A DNA stretch of 64,000 bases from Firmicutes bacterium UBA5493 (GCA_002424045.1 DIPH01000038.1:1-64000), one strand, 5' to 3'. Positions 51,039 to 59,779 are shown, counted from the first letter of the stretch. The notes: generated by a model from the letters alone, not told the origin. Numbers and translations are program-made.

Positions 51039-52622
51039 ATGAGCCTAAGTGTGAAAGAAAGCCGCCTTGTTGCGGTAAATCGTGTGGGGGAAAATGCGCT
51101 TCAAACAGTCCTCCAGGGTAAGGTTGAATTGCCCAGCACCGCAGCTCCCGTAGAAAGAATCGTTTGGGTGAAGGGCACGCCGACTGTGCAGTCCATCACC
51201 GCAGACCAAGATCGTGTCTATGTCCAGGGAGCAATCGATCTAAGCATGGTCTATGTGCCTGAGACCTTAGAAGACGAGCAAGCGGGATTAAGGCGGGTGG
51301 AATGGCCTAGTGCCCTCCCCTTTGACACTCATGTAGAGGTAATTGGGGCGGAGCCGGAGATGATGGCTGAGGTAGAAATGAAGACCCTAGCTTGCGAATG
51401 GGATCTTGCTGGGGGACAATATTCACTGGATGTGGACCTCATGGTGGCGATACTGGCACGGGTGGAGCAGGTCCGGGAATATGTGGCCATCACTGACGTG
51501 AACATGGCGCAACCTGTCAAACTCACCACCGATGGAGTGATCTTACATCCACTACCATCCGCTCTGAAGCTCAAGGTCGACAAAGAAATTACTGGAATGT
51601 TGGAGTTTTCTGGGGAAGGGATAGCACATCTAGGATCCATCCTAGATGTGACAACAAAGATTCAGCTGCAGGAAACCGAGGTTAGCCAAGGTAAGCTGGT
51701 GACCAAGGGTGTAGCTAGTCTAAACGTGCTCTACGAAGGGGAAGATCTGACCGTAGAGCTACGGGACTTTCCACAAGCCCTCCCCTTTGAACTCGTCTTT
51801 GAAGACAAAGAGATCGAGGCAGGCATGACCCTCGAGCCCCGTCTTTACGGCCAGAGTGAGGCTTTTGTAGTGAATGACGGTCAAAGCGCCCGGGTTGAGA
51901 TGCATCTTCAAGGCAACCTGCTCTTACGGGACCATCAACCCATACAAATCCTTACAGAAATTGGAGCCCCAGGCAATCAGGTGGAGGTGCGTAAAGAGCT
52001 TGTGGCCCTGGACAGCTTTGTAAGCAAGAAAGAGCAGCAGCAAGTGGTGCGGGGGCTCATTGAACTCGGTCCGTCCCTCCCACCCATGCGGGAACTTCTA
52101 GTCAGCACGGCTGTCGCCCATGTGACAGATTATGAAGTGGAAAATGATAAGCTCATTGTGGAAGGCGTTTTGGACGTGGAGCTGTTCTACTTAGCCCATT
52201 CCGAAGAGGATACCAAACCCTTATTTAGAGGGGTGTTCCCAGAGGTAATTCCATTCCAGCAAACACTGGCAGTTCCTGGCTTAGAGCTAGGTATGCAGCC
52301 TAGAATTCAGGTGGAAGTTCTGGCGGTGCAGCCAGATCTAATCAACAGAGAAACACTTGAAGCAGCTCTCACACTGCGTTTTACTGTTGATGTTGTGGAA
52401 TACTTAGAGGTGGAAGTGGTCGTTGAAGCAGTGGAAGTGGACCCCATGGAGGAAGATCCTCCCACCCTAACCTACATCTTCGTACAGAGCGGCGATACCA
52501 TTTGGAAGTTATCACGTAAGTACCATACAACCGAAGGGGCCATCATAGATGCCAATCCCAGCCTTCAGGATGACCCTTTGACGCTGAAAGTCGGTCAGAG
52601 TCTGTACATTCCACGCAAATAA
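51039..52622 (+). CDS. SPOCS (DUF3794) and LysM protein
   Basis: A 527-residue protein with three SPOCS-type beta domains (for example TVQSITADQDRVYVQGAIDL, ETEVSQGKLVTKGVASLNVLY and DYEVENDKLIVEGVLDVELFY), followed by a C-terminal LysM (YIFVQSGDTIWKLSRKYH). SpoVID/CotE-associated spore-coat morphogens have this kind of architecture. No signal peptide. ATG 51039 follows AAAGGGGGAGAGAG. It is a probable spore envelope partner of the preceding gene. Confidence 0.82.
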   Translation: MSLSVKESRLVAVNRVGENALQTVLQGKVELPSTAAPVERIVWVKGTPTVQSITADQDRVYVQGAIDLSMVYVPETLEDEQAGLRRVEWPSALPFDTHVEVIGAEPEMMAEVEMKTLACEWDLAGGQYSLDVDLMVAILARVEQVREYVAITDVNMAQPVKLTTDGVILHPLPSALKLKVDKEITGMLEFSGEGIAHLGSILDVTTKIQLQETEVSQGKLVTKGVASLNVLYEGEDLTVELRDFPQALPFELVFEDKEIEAGMTLEPRLYGQSEAFVVNDGQSARVEMHLQGNLLLRDHQPIQILTEIGAPGNQVEVRKELVALDSFVSKKEQQQVVRGLIELGPSLPPMRELLVSTAVAHVTDYEVENDKLIVEGVLDVELFYLAHSEEDTKPLFRGVFPEVIPFQQTLAVPGLELGMQPRIQVEVLAVQPDLINRETLEAALTLRFTVDVVEYLEVEVVVEAVEVDPMEEDPPTLTYIFVQSGDTIWKLSRKYHTTEGAIIDANPSLQDDPLTLKVGQSLYIPRK

Positions 52623-52641
52623 GGCTTCTTTGATGCTAGTG

Positions 52642-52672
52642 CCCTTTGCCACCTTTGGCAAAGGGCTCTTTG
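52642..52672 (+). terminator. Rho-independent terminator after SPOCS gene
   Basis: GCCCTTTGCC / GGCAAAGGGC stem with a 6-base loop, followed by a short TCTTT tail. The T-run is weak. Confidence 0.55.
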
Positions 52673-52682
52673 CGATCAGAAA

Positions 52683-52708
52683 TTGGACGCCCATCTTGGA
52701 CGCCCATC
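52683..52708. repeat. 13-bp tandem direct repeat
   Basis: TTGGACGCCCATC occurs twice back to back (52683-52695, 52696-52708), followed by a partial third copy TTGG. It lies between the terminator and the YdcZ-like gene and has no evident function. Confidence 0.9.
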
Positions 52709-52752
52709 TTGGGCACAATACACCTGGACCAAATGGAAAAGGGGTAGATGAG

Positions 52753-53184
52753 ATGCTTGCGCTTTTCTTGGCAGCTTTATCCGGAATGTTCATGGCTTTA
52801 CAGGGTTCTCTAAACACTGCGTTGGCGAAAGTGGTAGGTTTATTGGAGGGGACGTTCATTGTACATGTGGTGGGTTCTGTTTTGAGCTTGGGGCTCCTTT
52901 TGGTAGGACTAGGCATGGGGAGCTTGGGCCATGCAGCGAAAGCACCCTGGTATACCTACTTAGGCGGGATCCTCAGTGTTGGTATTATTTACCTGGTGGT
53001 GGCAGCCATTTCTAAGGTAGGGGTTGCCTCTGCTACTACCGCCATTATTCTAGGGCAGGTCTTCACCGCAGCTTTAGTTGATCACTTAGGCTGGTTTGGC
53101 CTAGAACCCGTTCCCTTTAGCCTTTGGAAGGGTTTGGGTATTCTCCTTATGGCCGGTGGCGCCTGGTTACTTTTGTCCCGCTGA
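52753..53184 (+). CDS. YdcZ-family (DUF606) membrane protein
   Basis: A 143-residue protein with four to five hydrophobic helices, beginning MLALFLAALSGMFMALQGSLNTALAK, characteristic of DUF606/YdcZ half-transporters in the drug/metabolite superfamily, which usually dimerise. It ends AGGAWLLLSR. Substrate unknown. The ATG at 52753 follows GGGGTAGATG; upstream sequence is repetitive and noncoding. Confidence 0.85.
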   Translation: MLALFLAALSGMFMALQGSLNTALAKVVGLLEGTFIVHVVGSVLSLGLLLVGLGMGSLGHAAKAPWYTYLGGILSVGIIYLVVAAISKVGVASATTAIILGQVFTAALVDHLGWFGLEPVPFSLWKGLGILLMAGGAWLLLSR

Positions 53185-53242
53185 ATACAGAAGGAATTTT
53201 CCTTTACGTGCGGAAATAAAGGTACGATGGGAGGAGTGCTTC

Positions 53243-54151
53243 GTGATAACTGTTATGGACAAGATCACTCTGAAGGCCTACGCCAAGGTGAACCTAACCT
53301 TAGATGTGGTAGGGCGCAGGGCTGACGGTTATCACCTCTTGAAAAGTGTAATGCAGTCCATTTCACTATCTGACACCATTACTCTCCAAAAAAAGGCCCA
53401 GCAGGGTATTTCCATCGAAAGTGATCACCCCCTGGTACCTAACGACGAGACGAATATTTGCTGGCGTGCTGCAAAGGCCTTTTGGACCCACACCGGCTTG
53501 CCAGGTAGGACTAGTGTGGCCATCTCCTTGACAAAGGCCATCCCTGTGGGTGCTGGCTTAGGCGGCGGAAGTGCCGATGCTGCAGCCGTTCTTTATGGAT
53601 TGAATAAGCTGTATAAAACGGAGTTAGCTTTAGGTGAATTGCAGAAGATCGGGTTGACCATTGGCGCCGATGTTCCTTTTTGCCTGCAAGGAGGTACTTG
53701 CCTCGTAGAGGGCATTGGGGAGAGGGTGACTTCTGTGCGGCCCTTCCCAAAGGTGGCCCTGGTCCTTGTTAAGCCGGAGGCTTCGGTCTCAACGGCTAAA
53801 ATCTATAGTAAGCTAGAGCCCTATGCCCATGGTGGTGACTCCACAGACCGTTTGCTGGAGTTTCTGCATGGCGGGAGTCTAGCCTGGGATCATATTCTTG
53901 AAAATGCCTTAGAATCGGTTACCGCCGATTTAGTGCCCGAAGTGGGTCTGTGGAAAAAGAGGCTCTTGGATCATGGAGCGGTTTTTAGCCTGATGAGCGG
54001 GAGTGGACCGACTGTTTTTGGCCTTTTTACAAGCCTTATCCAGGCTCAAGATTTTCAGGACCGCTATAGGGAGGAAGGGCAGGTCTTTGTGGTTAGCTTA
54101 ATGGATAAAGGTGTAGATGTGTCCGAGATGAACGGAGGAGACCAACAGTGA
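53243..54151 (+). CDS. ispE: 4-diphosphocytidyl-2-C-methyl-D-erythritol kinase
   Basis: A 302-residue GHMP kinase of the MEP isoprenoid pathway. It has KAYAKVNLTLDVVGRRADGYHLL, PVGAGLGGGSADAAAVL as ATP loop, GADVPFCLQGG and a C-terminal MSGSGPTVFGLF. GTG at 53243 follows GGAGG by eight bases; ATG at 53255 is possible. The gene lies at its B. subtilis position between veg and purR. Confidence 0.95.
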   Translation: MITVMDKITLKAYAKVNLTLDVVGRRADGYHLLKSVMQSISLSDTITLQKKAQQGISIESDHPLVPNDETNICWRAAKAFWTHTGLPGRTSVAISLTKAIPVGAGLGGGSADAAAVLYGLNKLYKTELALGELQKIGLTIGADVPFCLQGGTCLVEGIGERVTSVRPFPKVALVLVKPEASVSTAKIYSKLEPYAHGGDSTDRLLEFLHGGSLAWDHILENALESVTADLVPEVGLWKKRLLDHGAVFSLMSGSGPTVFGLFTSLIQAQDFQDRYREEGQVFVVSLMDKGVDVSEMNGGDQQ

Positions 54152-54918
54152 TGAAAGTGGATGCCGTAGTATTAGCGGGAGCCCCGAATACTGGCCAGCT
54201 TCAAGAGGTCCGTTCGGAAAAGTGGGAGGCGGAAATTCCCATTCACGGCAAGCCCATGGTGAATTACGTGATTGAGGCGTTACTAAGTTCATCTCACATT
54301 GCAGATGTAGTTGTGGTGGCGCCACCGGAGATCAAAGAGGCGCTGTCGCCCCAGGCCAGATGGGTGGAGGCTGGGGGTAGTCTCACCGAGAATATTTTCC
54401 GCGCCATGGACGTTTTAGAAAAGAAGAATGAAGTCCTCTTTGTTACATCTGATGTCCCCTTTCTTCATGCCGAAGCCATCGATGATTTTATCCATCGTTG
54501 CCAGGAGCTTAAGGGTGAGATCTTTTATCCTCTGATCTCCCGGGAAGCCAATGAGCAACACTACCCTGAGACAATTCGCACGTATTTTACCCTCAAAGAA
54601 GGGGAGTTTACCGGGGGCAATATTTTGCTGGCCAATCCCCAGGCTGTGATGAACTCACGCTGGGTGATGGATCAAGTGATCGCCAGGCGTAAGAAACCCT
54701 GGAAGATCATTCGGATGCTCGGTTTTTTCTTCATCCTCAAATTCTGTACAAAACAGCTCACCCTGCGTGAATTGGAGCAGAGGGCCAGTGACATTTTGGG
54801 CCATAGTGGTGTATTCATCATTTCGCCCTATCCAGAGCTGAGTACAGACGTGGACAAACCAAGCGATCTTGAATTGGCAGAAAAGATTATTGCCGCCGTG
54901 CAAGACAAGGAGGCCTAG
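54151..54918 (+). CDS. MobA-like nucleotidyltransferase
   Basis: A 255-residue NTP transferase fold (VDAVVLAGAPNTGQL, IPIHGKPMVNYVIEALL, FVTSDVPFLHAEAIDDF). The DVPF segment supplies the metal-binding Asp. It lacks the hallmarks of IspD. Its substrate is unknown, though some Bacillota have this gene between ispE and purR. ATG at 54151 overlaps the ispE TGA; GTG at 54148 is equally possible, both downstream of GGAGGAG. Confidence 0.78.
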   Translation: MKVDAVVLAGAPNTGQLQEVRSEKWEAEIPIHGKPMVNYVIEALLSSSHIADVVVVAPPEIKEALSPQARWVEAGGSLTENIFRAMDVLEKKNEVLFVTSDVPFLHAEAIDDFIHRCQELKGEIFYPLISREANEQHYPETIRTYFTLKEGEFTGGNILLANPQAVMNSRWVMDQVIARRKKPWKIIRMLGFFFILKFCTKQLTLRELEQRASDILGHSGVFIISPYPELSTDVDKPSDLELAEKIIAAVQDKEA

Positions 54919-54919
54919 C

Positions 54920-55732
54920 ATGAGGCGAGCACACCGCATTGCGGCCATTACGAAAACCTTAGTGGAAAGACCTCATCATGTTTTTGCCGTGGGGGAATTT
55001 GCCGATCTTTTTGGAGTGGCTCGTTCCACCCTATCGGAAGATCTGGCCATTATTCGCGCCACCTTTGAGACCTTACATATGGGAAAAGTAGAGACCATCT
55101 CCGGAGCAGTAGGAGGAGTGCGCTATCTTCCCCTCTTAACGAGGGAACACATTCTTTCCCACATAGAAGATATTTGCTCCCGCCTTCGGGAGCCCCAGCG
55201 CATCTTACCTGGAGGCTTTGTCTATATTGATGATCTAATTTCTTCTCCCGAGATATTGCCAACAGTAGGTTCGATCTTCGCTACAGAATTTGGCGATCAT
55301 GCCCCTGAGTATGTGGTTACCGTTGAGACCGCGGGTATTCCCGTCGCTTTGCAGGTAGCCCACGCACTAGATGTACCCCTGGTTGTGGTGCGCAGACAAA
55401 GTCGTCTCACTGAAGGCCCGGTTTTGACCATGAACTTCTTGTCCGGTTCCACTCGGCAGGTGGAAACCATGGCCCTCTCCAGACGGGCTTTGCCCCGGGG
55501 CCGTAAGGTACTCTTAATCGATGACTTTATGAAGGCTGGAGGCACACTCCGGGGTCTTACGGACCTTATGGGAGAGTTTGAGTGCACGGTGGTGGGCAAG
55601 GGTGTACTCATCGAGACGGGCTGGCCTGAAGAAAAGCTTATAGACGATCATCTTTCTTTGATTTACTTGCATGAAGTCGATGTAAAGGAGCAGAAAGTGG
55701 TGGTTCGACCGGCTGATTGGATTTCTCTCTAG
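54920..55732 (+). CDS. purR: Purine operon repressor PurR
   Basis: A 270-residue Bacillus-type PurR: an N-terminal winged helix (about 1-75, FADLFGVARSTLSEDLAIIR) and a phosphoribosyltransferase-like domain whose PRPP loop is VLLIDDFMKAGGTL. PRPP binding lifts repression of purine genes in the family. ATG at 54920 follows AAGGAGG. In B. subtilis yabJ and spoVG follow; here a DUF559 gene does. Confidence 0.95.
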   Translation: MRRAHRIAAITKTLVERPHHVFAVGEFADLFGVARSTLSEDLAIIRATFETLHMGKVETISGAVGGVRYLPLLTREHILSHIEDICSRLREPQRILPGGFVYIDDLISSPEILPTVGSIFATEFGDHAPEYVVTVETAGIPVALQVAHALDVPLVVVRRQSRLTEGPVLTMNFLSGSTRQVETMALSRRALPRGRKVLLIDDFMKAGGTLRGLTDLMGEFECTVVGKGVLIETGWPEEKLIDDHLSLIYLHEVDVKEQKVVVRPADWISL

Positions 55733-55779
55733 ACGGTGTGCCGCCTGTGGCACCTTTGCACTTCACTGAGGCACTTTGG

Positions 55780-55805
55780 CTCCGCCGCCGTGGGCGGGGT
55801 TTTTT
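55780..55805 (+). terminator. Rho-independent terminator after purR
   Basis: CTCCGCC pairs with GGGCGGG around a GCCGT loop, followed by six T. It lies nine bases before the possible ATG of the DUF559 gene, which rules out the longer upstream start. Confidence 0.8.
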
Positions 55806-55813
55806 CTTGCGAG

Positions 55814-56353
55814 ATGGAGGTGAGAGCGATAAAAGAAGATTACGGCCTTCGCACGGAGCAAAGAGTCCTGGACGAACTCTCAAGGCGCAAGCTTCCCTGT
55901 GAGCCCCGTGTGCATATAGGAGATCTTGAGGTCGATATCTTGGTGGGTGAGCGCATCTGTGTGGAGGTCGATGGGTATTACCACGCCCTCAAAGAAAAAG
56001 TGTCCAAGGATGCCACCAAGGAGAAGCATCTTGAATCCTTAGGTTATGTTGTTTTGCGCATCAACGCGGCAGATGCCAAGAACCGCCGCCGACTCCGGGA
56101 GTTCGCATCGTCTGTGGTAAAGGTATATGACGAGGAGAGGAACCGCGAGTCCCAGAGAGAGAAGGCCTTAACCAGGGGGATCCCCCAGGAAGAACTCCAG
56201 CAGCTGAAAGTCAAGCTGGAAAAAGAAAGAGAAAAAGAAAAGCAAGCTGAAGAACAAGCTGAAAAACAAGAGTCCATCAGGGCCAAGAAACTCACGGATG
56301 AAGAACTCTTTTTACAAGCCATAGAGGATCTTTCAAAACGAGGAAGGAAGTAA
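55814..56353 (+). CDS. DUF559-like predicted nuclease-fold protein
   Basis: A 179-residue protein (if ATG 55814 is used). The N-terminal half resembles DUF559/Vsr-like endonuclease folds: LRTEQRVLDELSRR, DLEVDILVGERICVEVDGYYH, EKHLESLGYVVLRINAAD. The EVDG acid pair fits a PD-(D/E)xK-type site. The C-terminal half is a charged coiled coil (EKEREKEKQAEEQ). The best ribosome site, GGAGGTG (55816-55822), is followed after six bases by in-frame ATA (55829), not ATG or GTG; the true start is uncertain. Function unknown. Confidence 0.7.
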   Translation: MEVRAIKEDYGLRTEQRVLDELSRRKLPCEPRVHIGDLEVDILVGERICVEVDGYYHALKEKVSKDATKEKHLESLGYVVLRINAADAKNRRRLREFASSVVKVYDEERNRESQREKALTRGIPQEELQQLKVKLEKEREKEKQAEEQAEKQESIRAKKLTDEELFLQAIEDLSKRGRK

Positions 56354-56397
56354 ACTAGTCTTCTCGAAGTGCTTAGTGACGTGAAGGAGGAAGAACG

Positions 56398-57399
56398 ATG
56401 GAACAAGCAGCGGCCATGATCCTAGCTGCGGGCCAAGGCTCTCGCATGCAGTCAAAGAAGGCCAAAGTCCTGCATGAGCTGGCAGGCTTAGAGATGGTAA
56501 ATCATACAGTGCGCAGTGTACGACTGGCGTCCTTTGCTCCGATCATTGTAGTTGTTGGTTACCAAGCTGACAGAGTTAAGGCCGTCCTAGATGGTGTGTC
56601 GTTGGCGGAACAAAAGGAACAGCTTGGAACGGGTCATGCCGTTGATCAGTGCCGGACGCTCTTAGAGGATTTTGACGGACCGGTTCTGGTGACCTATGGT
56701 GATACGCCCCTCTTTCGCAGTGCGACGTTCCATAATCTCTTGGAATACCATAACCAAAGTAAGGCTGCTGCAACGATTTTGACAGCCGTATTTGCTGATC
56801 CTACAGGCTATGGCCGGGTTGTCAGGGCCAAGGGTGGCGAGGTCCTTGGCGTTGTGGAACATAAAGATGCCAATGACCAAGAGCGACAGATCAAGGAGAT
56901 TAATACCGGTACCTATTGTTTCGACAGTAAGCTACTTTTTCATTACTTAACCCAAATTACACCCGCAAACGCGCAGGCTGAGTATTATTTGCCGGATGTG
57001 CTACCCTTGATGATCAAGGGCGGCCACAAGATTGACGGGTTTGTCTTAGAGGATGCCACAGAAAGCATGGGTATTAATGATCGTATCCAGCTTGCGGAGG
57101 CGGAGGCCATTTTGCGGGACCGCATTTGCAACTATTGGCAAAGGACGGGCGTAACCATTATGGATCCCAAATCTACTTGGATCGAATGGGATTGTCAAAT
57201 TGGCCAGGATACTGTGATTTACCCGGGGAGCTTCATTCAAAAGGGGACCACAATCGGACAAGACTGCAAAATTGGTCCCAATTGCCGCTTAGTGGAAGCA
57301 CAAATTGCTGATGGCGTCATACTAGAAAACACAATTGTTGCAGGCAGGGTGGTGGCCAAGGGAGAAAAAATTGCACCTTTTTCGTTGATGACCAAGTAA
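56398..57399 (+). CDS. glmU: Short GlmU: UDP-GlcNAc pyrophosphorylase without acetyltransferase domain
   Basis: A 333-residue protein versus about 450-460 for complete GlmU. The N-terminal uridyltransferase is intact: MILAAGQGSRMQSKKAKVLHELAG, GTGHAV, VTYGDTPLF and GYGRVVR. Only the first left-handed helix turns follow (CQIGQDTVIYPGSF, IGPNCRLVEAQI) before the stop. The acetyltransferase active-site region of bifunctional GlmU is missing, and prs begins 21 bases later. It can probably make UDP-GlcNAc from GlcNAc-1-P, but not GlcNAc-1-P itself. Confidence 0.88.
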   Translation: MEQAAAMILAAGQGSRMQSKKAKVLHELAGLEMVNHTVRSVRLASFAPIIVVVGYQADRVKAVLDGVSLAEQKEQLGTGHAVDQCRTLLEDFDGPVLVTYGDTPLFRSATFHNLLEYHNQSKAAATILTAVFADPTGYGRVVRAKGGEVLGVVEHKDANDQERQIKEINTGTYCFDSKLLFHYLTQITPANAQAEYYLPDVLPLMIKGGHKIDGFVLEDATESMGINDRIQLAEAEAILRDRICNYWQRTGVTIMDPKSTWIEWDCQIGQDTVIYPGSFIQKGTTIGQDCKIGPNCRLVEAQIADGVILENTIVAGRVVAKGEKIAPFSLMTK

Positions 57400-57420
57400 A
57401 ATGGAGGGTACAGAGCCAAC

Positions 57421-58368
57421 ATGAGACAGGCTAGTAAGAGATTGAAGGTGTTTTCGGGGAATGCTAATAGGGAGTTAGCTCTCGATATCTGTCGATACCT
57501 AGGTTTAGAACTGGGATTATCTGAGTTATATCGCTTTAAAGACGGCGAAATACGCTGTAGGATCGGGGAGACGGTGCGCGGATCCGAAGTCTATATTATA
57601 CAGCCGTTGAATTACCCTTCCGCAGAGCATATCATGGAGCTCTTAATTATGATTGATGCCATGAAGAGGGCATCGGCTAAAGTGGTTTGTGCTGTTATTC
57701 CTTACTATGCGTATGCTCGTCAAGACCGCAAAGCCCAACCGCGGGATCCGATTTCAGCCAAGCTCTTGGCTAATGTCCTTACCGCAGCAGGGGCTGATCG
57801 GGTAGTAACCTTAGATTTACATGCAGGACAAATTCAGGGATTTTTTGATATTCCTGTGGACAATCTAAAAGGTATACCCATCATTGCCGAGTACTTGATA
57901 CAAAAGAAGCTAAAAGATGTTATTGTAGTCTCTCCTGATGTGGGCGGCGTGGTTCGCTCTAGGGAACTTGCCGATCGTCTCCATTGCGGGCTGGCCATTG
58001 TAGATAAGCGTCGTCCGGAGCCCAACATGGCCCAAGTGATGAATCTTATTGGCGATGTAGAGGGCAAGACGGCAGTTCTCATTGATGACATGATCGACAC
58101 AGGCGGAACCATTGTAAATGCGGGCAATGCCCTTTTAGATAAGGGAGCGAGGGCTGTTTATGCCTGCTGTACCCATGCCGTTTTCTCAGACCCAGCTGTA
58201 GACATTATGCAGAATAGTCCTCTGAAAGAAGTGATTGTGACAGACAGTATTCATTTGCCTGTGGAGAAGCAAATTCCGAAGGTCACAGTCCTTTCCGTAG
58301 CTCCCCTCTTGGCCGAGGCGATTCGGAGGATCTTCGAAGAAATACCCGTAAGCATGTTGTTTGACTAA
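57421..58368 (+). CDS. prs: Ribose-phosphate pyrophosphokinase
   Basis: A 315-residue PRPP synthetase. It has FKDGEIRCRI, YYAYARQDRKAQPRDPISAK (flexible ATP loop), DLHAGQIQGFFDIPVD, and VLIDDMIDTGGTIVNA as ribose-5-phosphate loop. PRPP feeds purine, pyrimidine, His and Trp synthesis and controls PurR, encoded nearby. It follows glmU as in B. subtilis. ATG at 57421; GGAGGG lies upstream. Confidence 0.98.
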   Translation: MRQASKRLKVFSGNANRELALDICRYLGLELGLSELYRFKDGEIRCRIGETVRGSEVYIIQPLNYPSAEHIMELLIMIDAMKRASAKVVCAVIPYYAYARQDRKAQPRDPISAKLLANVLTAAGADRVVTLDLHAGQIQGFFDIPVDNLKGIPIIAEYLIQKKLKDVIVVSPDVGGVVRSRELADRLHCGLAIVDKRRPEPNMAQVMNLIGDVEGKTAVLIDDMIDTGGTIVNAGNALLDKGARAVYACCTHAVFSDPAVDIMQNSPLKEVIVTDSIHLPVEKQIPKVTVLSVAPLLAEAIRRIFEEIPVSMLFD

Positions 58369-58389
58369 ACCTTGCAAGAATGGTATTAT
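58361..58389 (+). promoter_or_regulatory. SigA-type promoter for rplY
   Basis: TTGACT (58361-58366) overlapping the prs stop, 17-bp spacer, TATTAT (58384-58389). Confidence 0.75.
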
Positions 58390-58418
58390 AAGTCGGATGG
58401 AAAGGAGGCAGCGAAAAA

Positions 58419-59060
58419 ATGGCAAATTACCAGCTATCCGTGGAAGAGAGAACCCAAACCGGTAAATCCTATGCTCGGAAACTCAGAGCGAATGGAAAGA
58501 TTCCTGCAGTTATATATGGCTCCGGGAAAGAGTCCGCAAGTGTTGAAGTGGGCATTCGCGACGTAGAGAAGGCACTGGCTGCCCATGGCAGTCTCATTGA
58601 CTTAAACCTTAAGGGAGCGAGCAGGACTGTCTTAGTGAAAGACATGCATCGCGATCCGGTGCGGGGTACATTGCAACATGTAGACTTCCATGAAATTGAT
58701 CTGACCAAGAAGTTAGAAATCACTGTACCCATTCGGGTGGTGGGTGAAGATCGGCGTCCTAATGACGGTGGTGTTGTTCAAATTCTACTTTGGGAAGTCG
58801 AGGTACTCTGCTTACCGACAGACATTCCTGAGTCCATCACGGTTGATGTGAGCGAAGTCGAATTAGAGAACACGATCAACGTTGGGCAATTGGATCTACC
58901 CTCCGGTGTGGAAGTGCTCGTAGATGCTGACGAAGCTGTTTTGAAAGTTGGTATTCCAGCTGAAGTGGATCTCGGTGAAGAAGACGTTGATGAGCTTGCT
59001 GACGGCGAAGAAGCTGAAGCAGACGCAGAGCCAGAAGCTGTTGAGGAAGAAGCCGAATAA
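58419..59060 (+). CDS. rplY: 50S ribosomal protein L25/Ctc
   Basis: A 213-residue long form of L25. The N-terminal 5S-binding domain has YQLSVEERTQTGKSYARKLRANGKIPAVIYG (residues 3-33), then a TL5-like C-terminal domain (EITVPIRVVGE). The acidic tail (EEDVDELADGEEAEADAEPEA) is typical of the general stress form in B. subtilis. AAAGGAGG precedes the ATG. Confidence 0.95.
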   Translation: MANYQLSVEERTQTGKSYARKLRANGKIPAVIYGSGKESASVEVGIRDVEKALAAHGSLIDLNLKGASRTVLVKDMHRDPVRGTLQHVDFHEIDLTKKLEITVPIRVVGEDRRPNDGGVVQILLWEVEVLCLPTDIPESITVDVSEVELENTINVGQLDLPSGVEVLVDADEAVLKVGIPAEVDLGEEDVDELADGEEAEADAEPEAVEEEAE

Positions 59061-59079
59061 CCATCGGATGGAACTAGGT

Positions 59080-59113
59080 ACGCACAGTGCGCTATGTCAC
59101 TGTGCGTTTCTTC
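59080..59113 (+). terminator. Rho-independent terminator after rplY
   Basis: ACGCACAGTG / CACTGTGCGT ten-bp stem with TTTCTT tail. Confidence 0.8.
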
Positions 59114-59121
59114 TGATCCCG

Positions 59122-59154
59122 TGCTGAATGCTTCGCATTCAGCAGCATTCAGCA
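59122..59154 (+). promoter_or_regulatory. Alternative-hairpin leader before pth
   Basis: TGCTGAATG (59122-59130) can pair with CATTCAGCA at 59136-59144 (CTTCG loop) or with its identical copy at 59146-59154. The 10-bp unit GCATTCAGCA is duplicated in tandem (59135-59144, 59145-59154), ending two bases before the ribosome site. Confidence 0.55.
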
Positions 59155-59169
59155 GTAGGAGGGAGGTTA

Positions 59170-59760
59170 GTGTTACCGTTGAGAGTCATAGTGGGCCTTG
59201 GAAATCCAGGACTACGCTACGCCCAGACGCGGCATAATCTAGGTTTTTGGGTCATCGACCGCCTCAGTGAGAGGCTGGGGATTTCCCTGACGAAGCATAA
59301 GTTCGGGGCCAAATATGGCGCGGCTCTTTTTCGTAGCCAGCGCATTATGCTAGTAAAACCCCAGAGCTTTATGAATCGAAGCGGGCGGTCGGTAGCGGAT
59401 GTAATGAACTTTTATCAATTAGATCTCGACAATCTCTTGGTCGTCTACGATGATATGGACTTGGCTCCAGGCTCCCTCAGGGTGAAGGGTTCGGGTAGTG
59501 CAGGCGGTCATAAGGGAATGGGCGATATTATTCAGCATCTAGGGAGTGACAACTTTCCTCGTCTGCGTGTAGGCGTGGGTCAGCCTCCTCCCTTTGTGAG
59601 CGCGGCTGATTATGTATTGCAGGGAATAGATGCCGCCGAAACAAAAATACTAGAAGAGGCAGCAACAAGGGCCGCCCAGGCCGCGGAGATGTGGCTGCAA
59701 GAAGACATACTCTCTGTGATGAATCTTTACAACCGAAAACAAACGAAGATGGAGACCTGA
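59170..59760 (+). CDS. pth: Peptidyl-tRNA hydrolase
   Basis: A 196-residue Pth that frees tRNA from prematurely dropped peptidyl-tRNA. The N-terminus has VIVGLGNPGLRYAQTRHNLGFWV with the catalytic His in RHN, LVKPQSFMNRSG and GSAGGHKGMGDI. GTG at 59170 follows AGGAGGGAGG; the longer ATG start runs through the hairpin region. fin, usually between pth and mfd in Bacillus, is absent. Confidence 0.95.
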   Translation: MLPLRVIVGLGNPGLRYAQTRHNLGFWVIDRLSERLGISLTKHKFGAKYGAALFRSQRIMLVKPQSFMNRSGRSVADVMNFYQLDLDNLLVVYDDMDLAPGSLRVKGSGSAGGHKGMGDIIQHLGSDNFPRLRVGVGQPPPFVSAADYVLQGIDAAETKILEEAATRAAQAAEMWLQEDILSVMNLYNRKQTKMET

Positions 59761-59779
59761 CCGGAAGGGGGAATGTATA

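Noticed and set aside
54535..54550. CCCGGG Noc-like sequence in the nucleotidyltransferase gene
   Set aside because: Three mismatches to the 14-bp consensus, including the outer bases.
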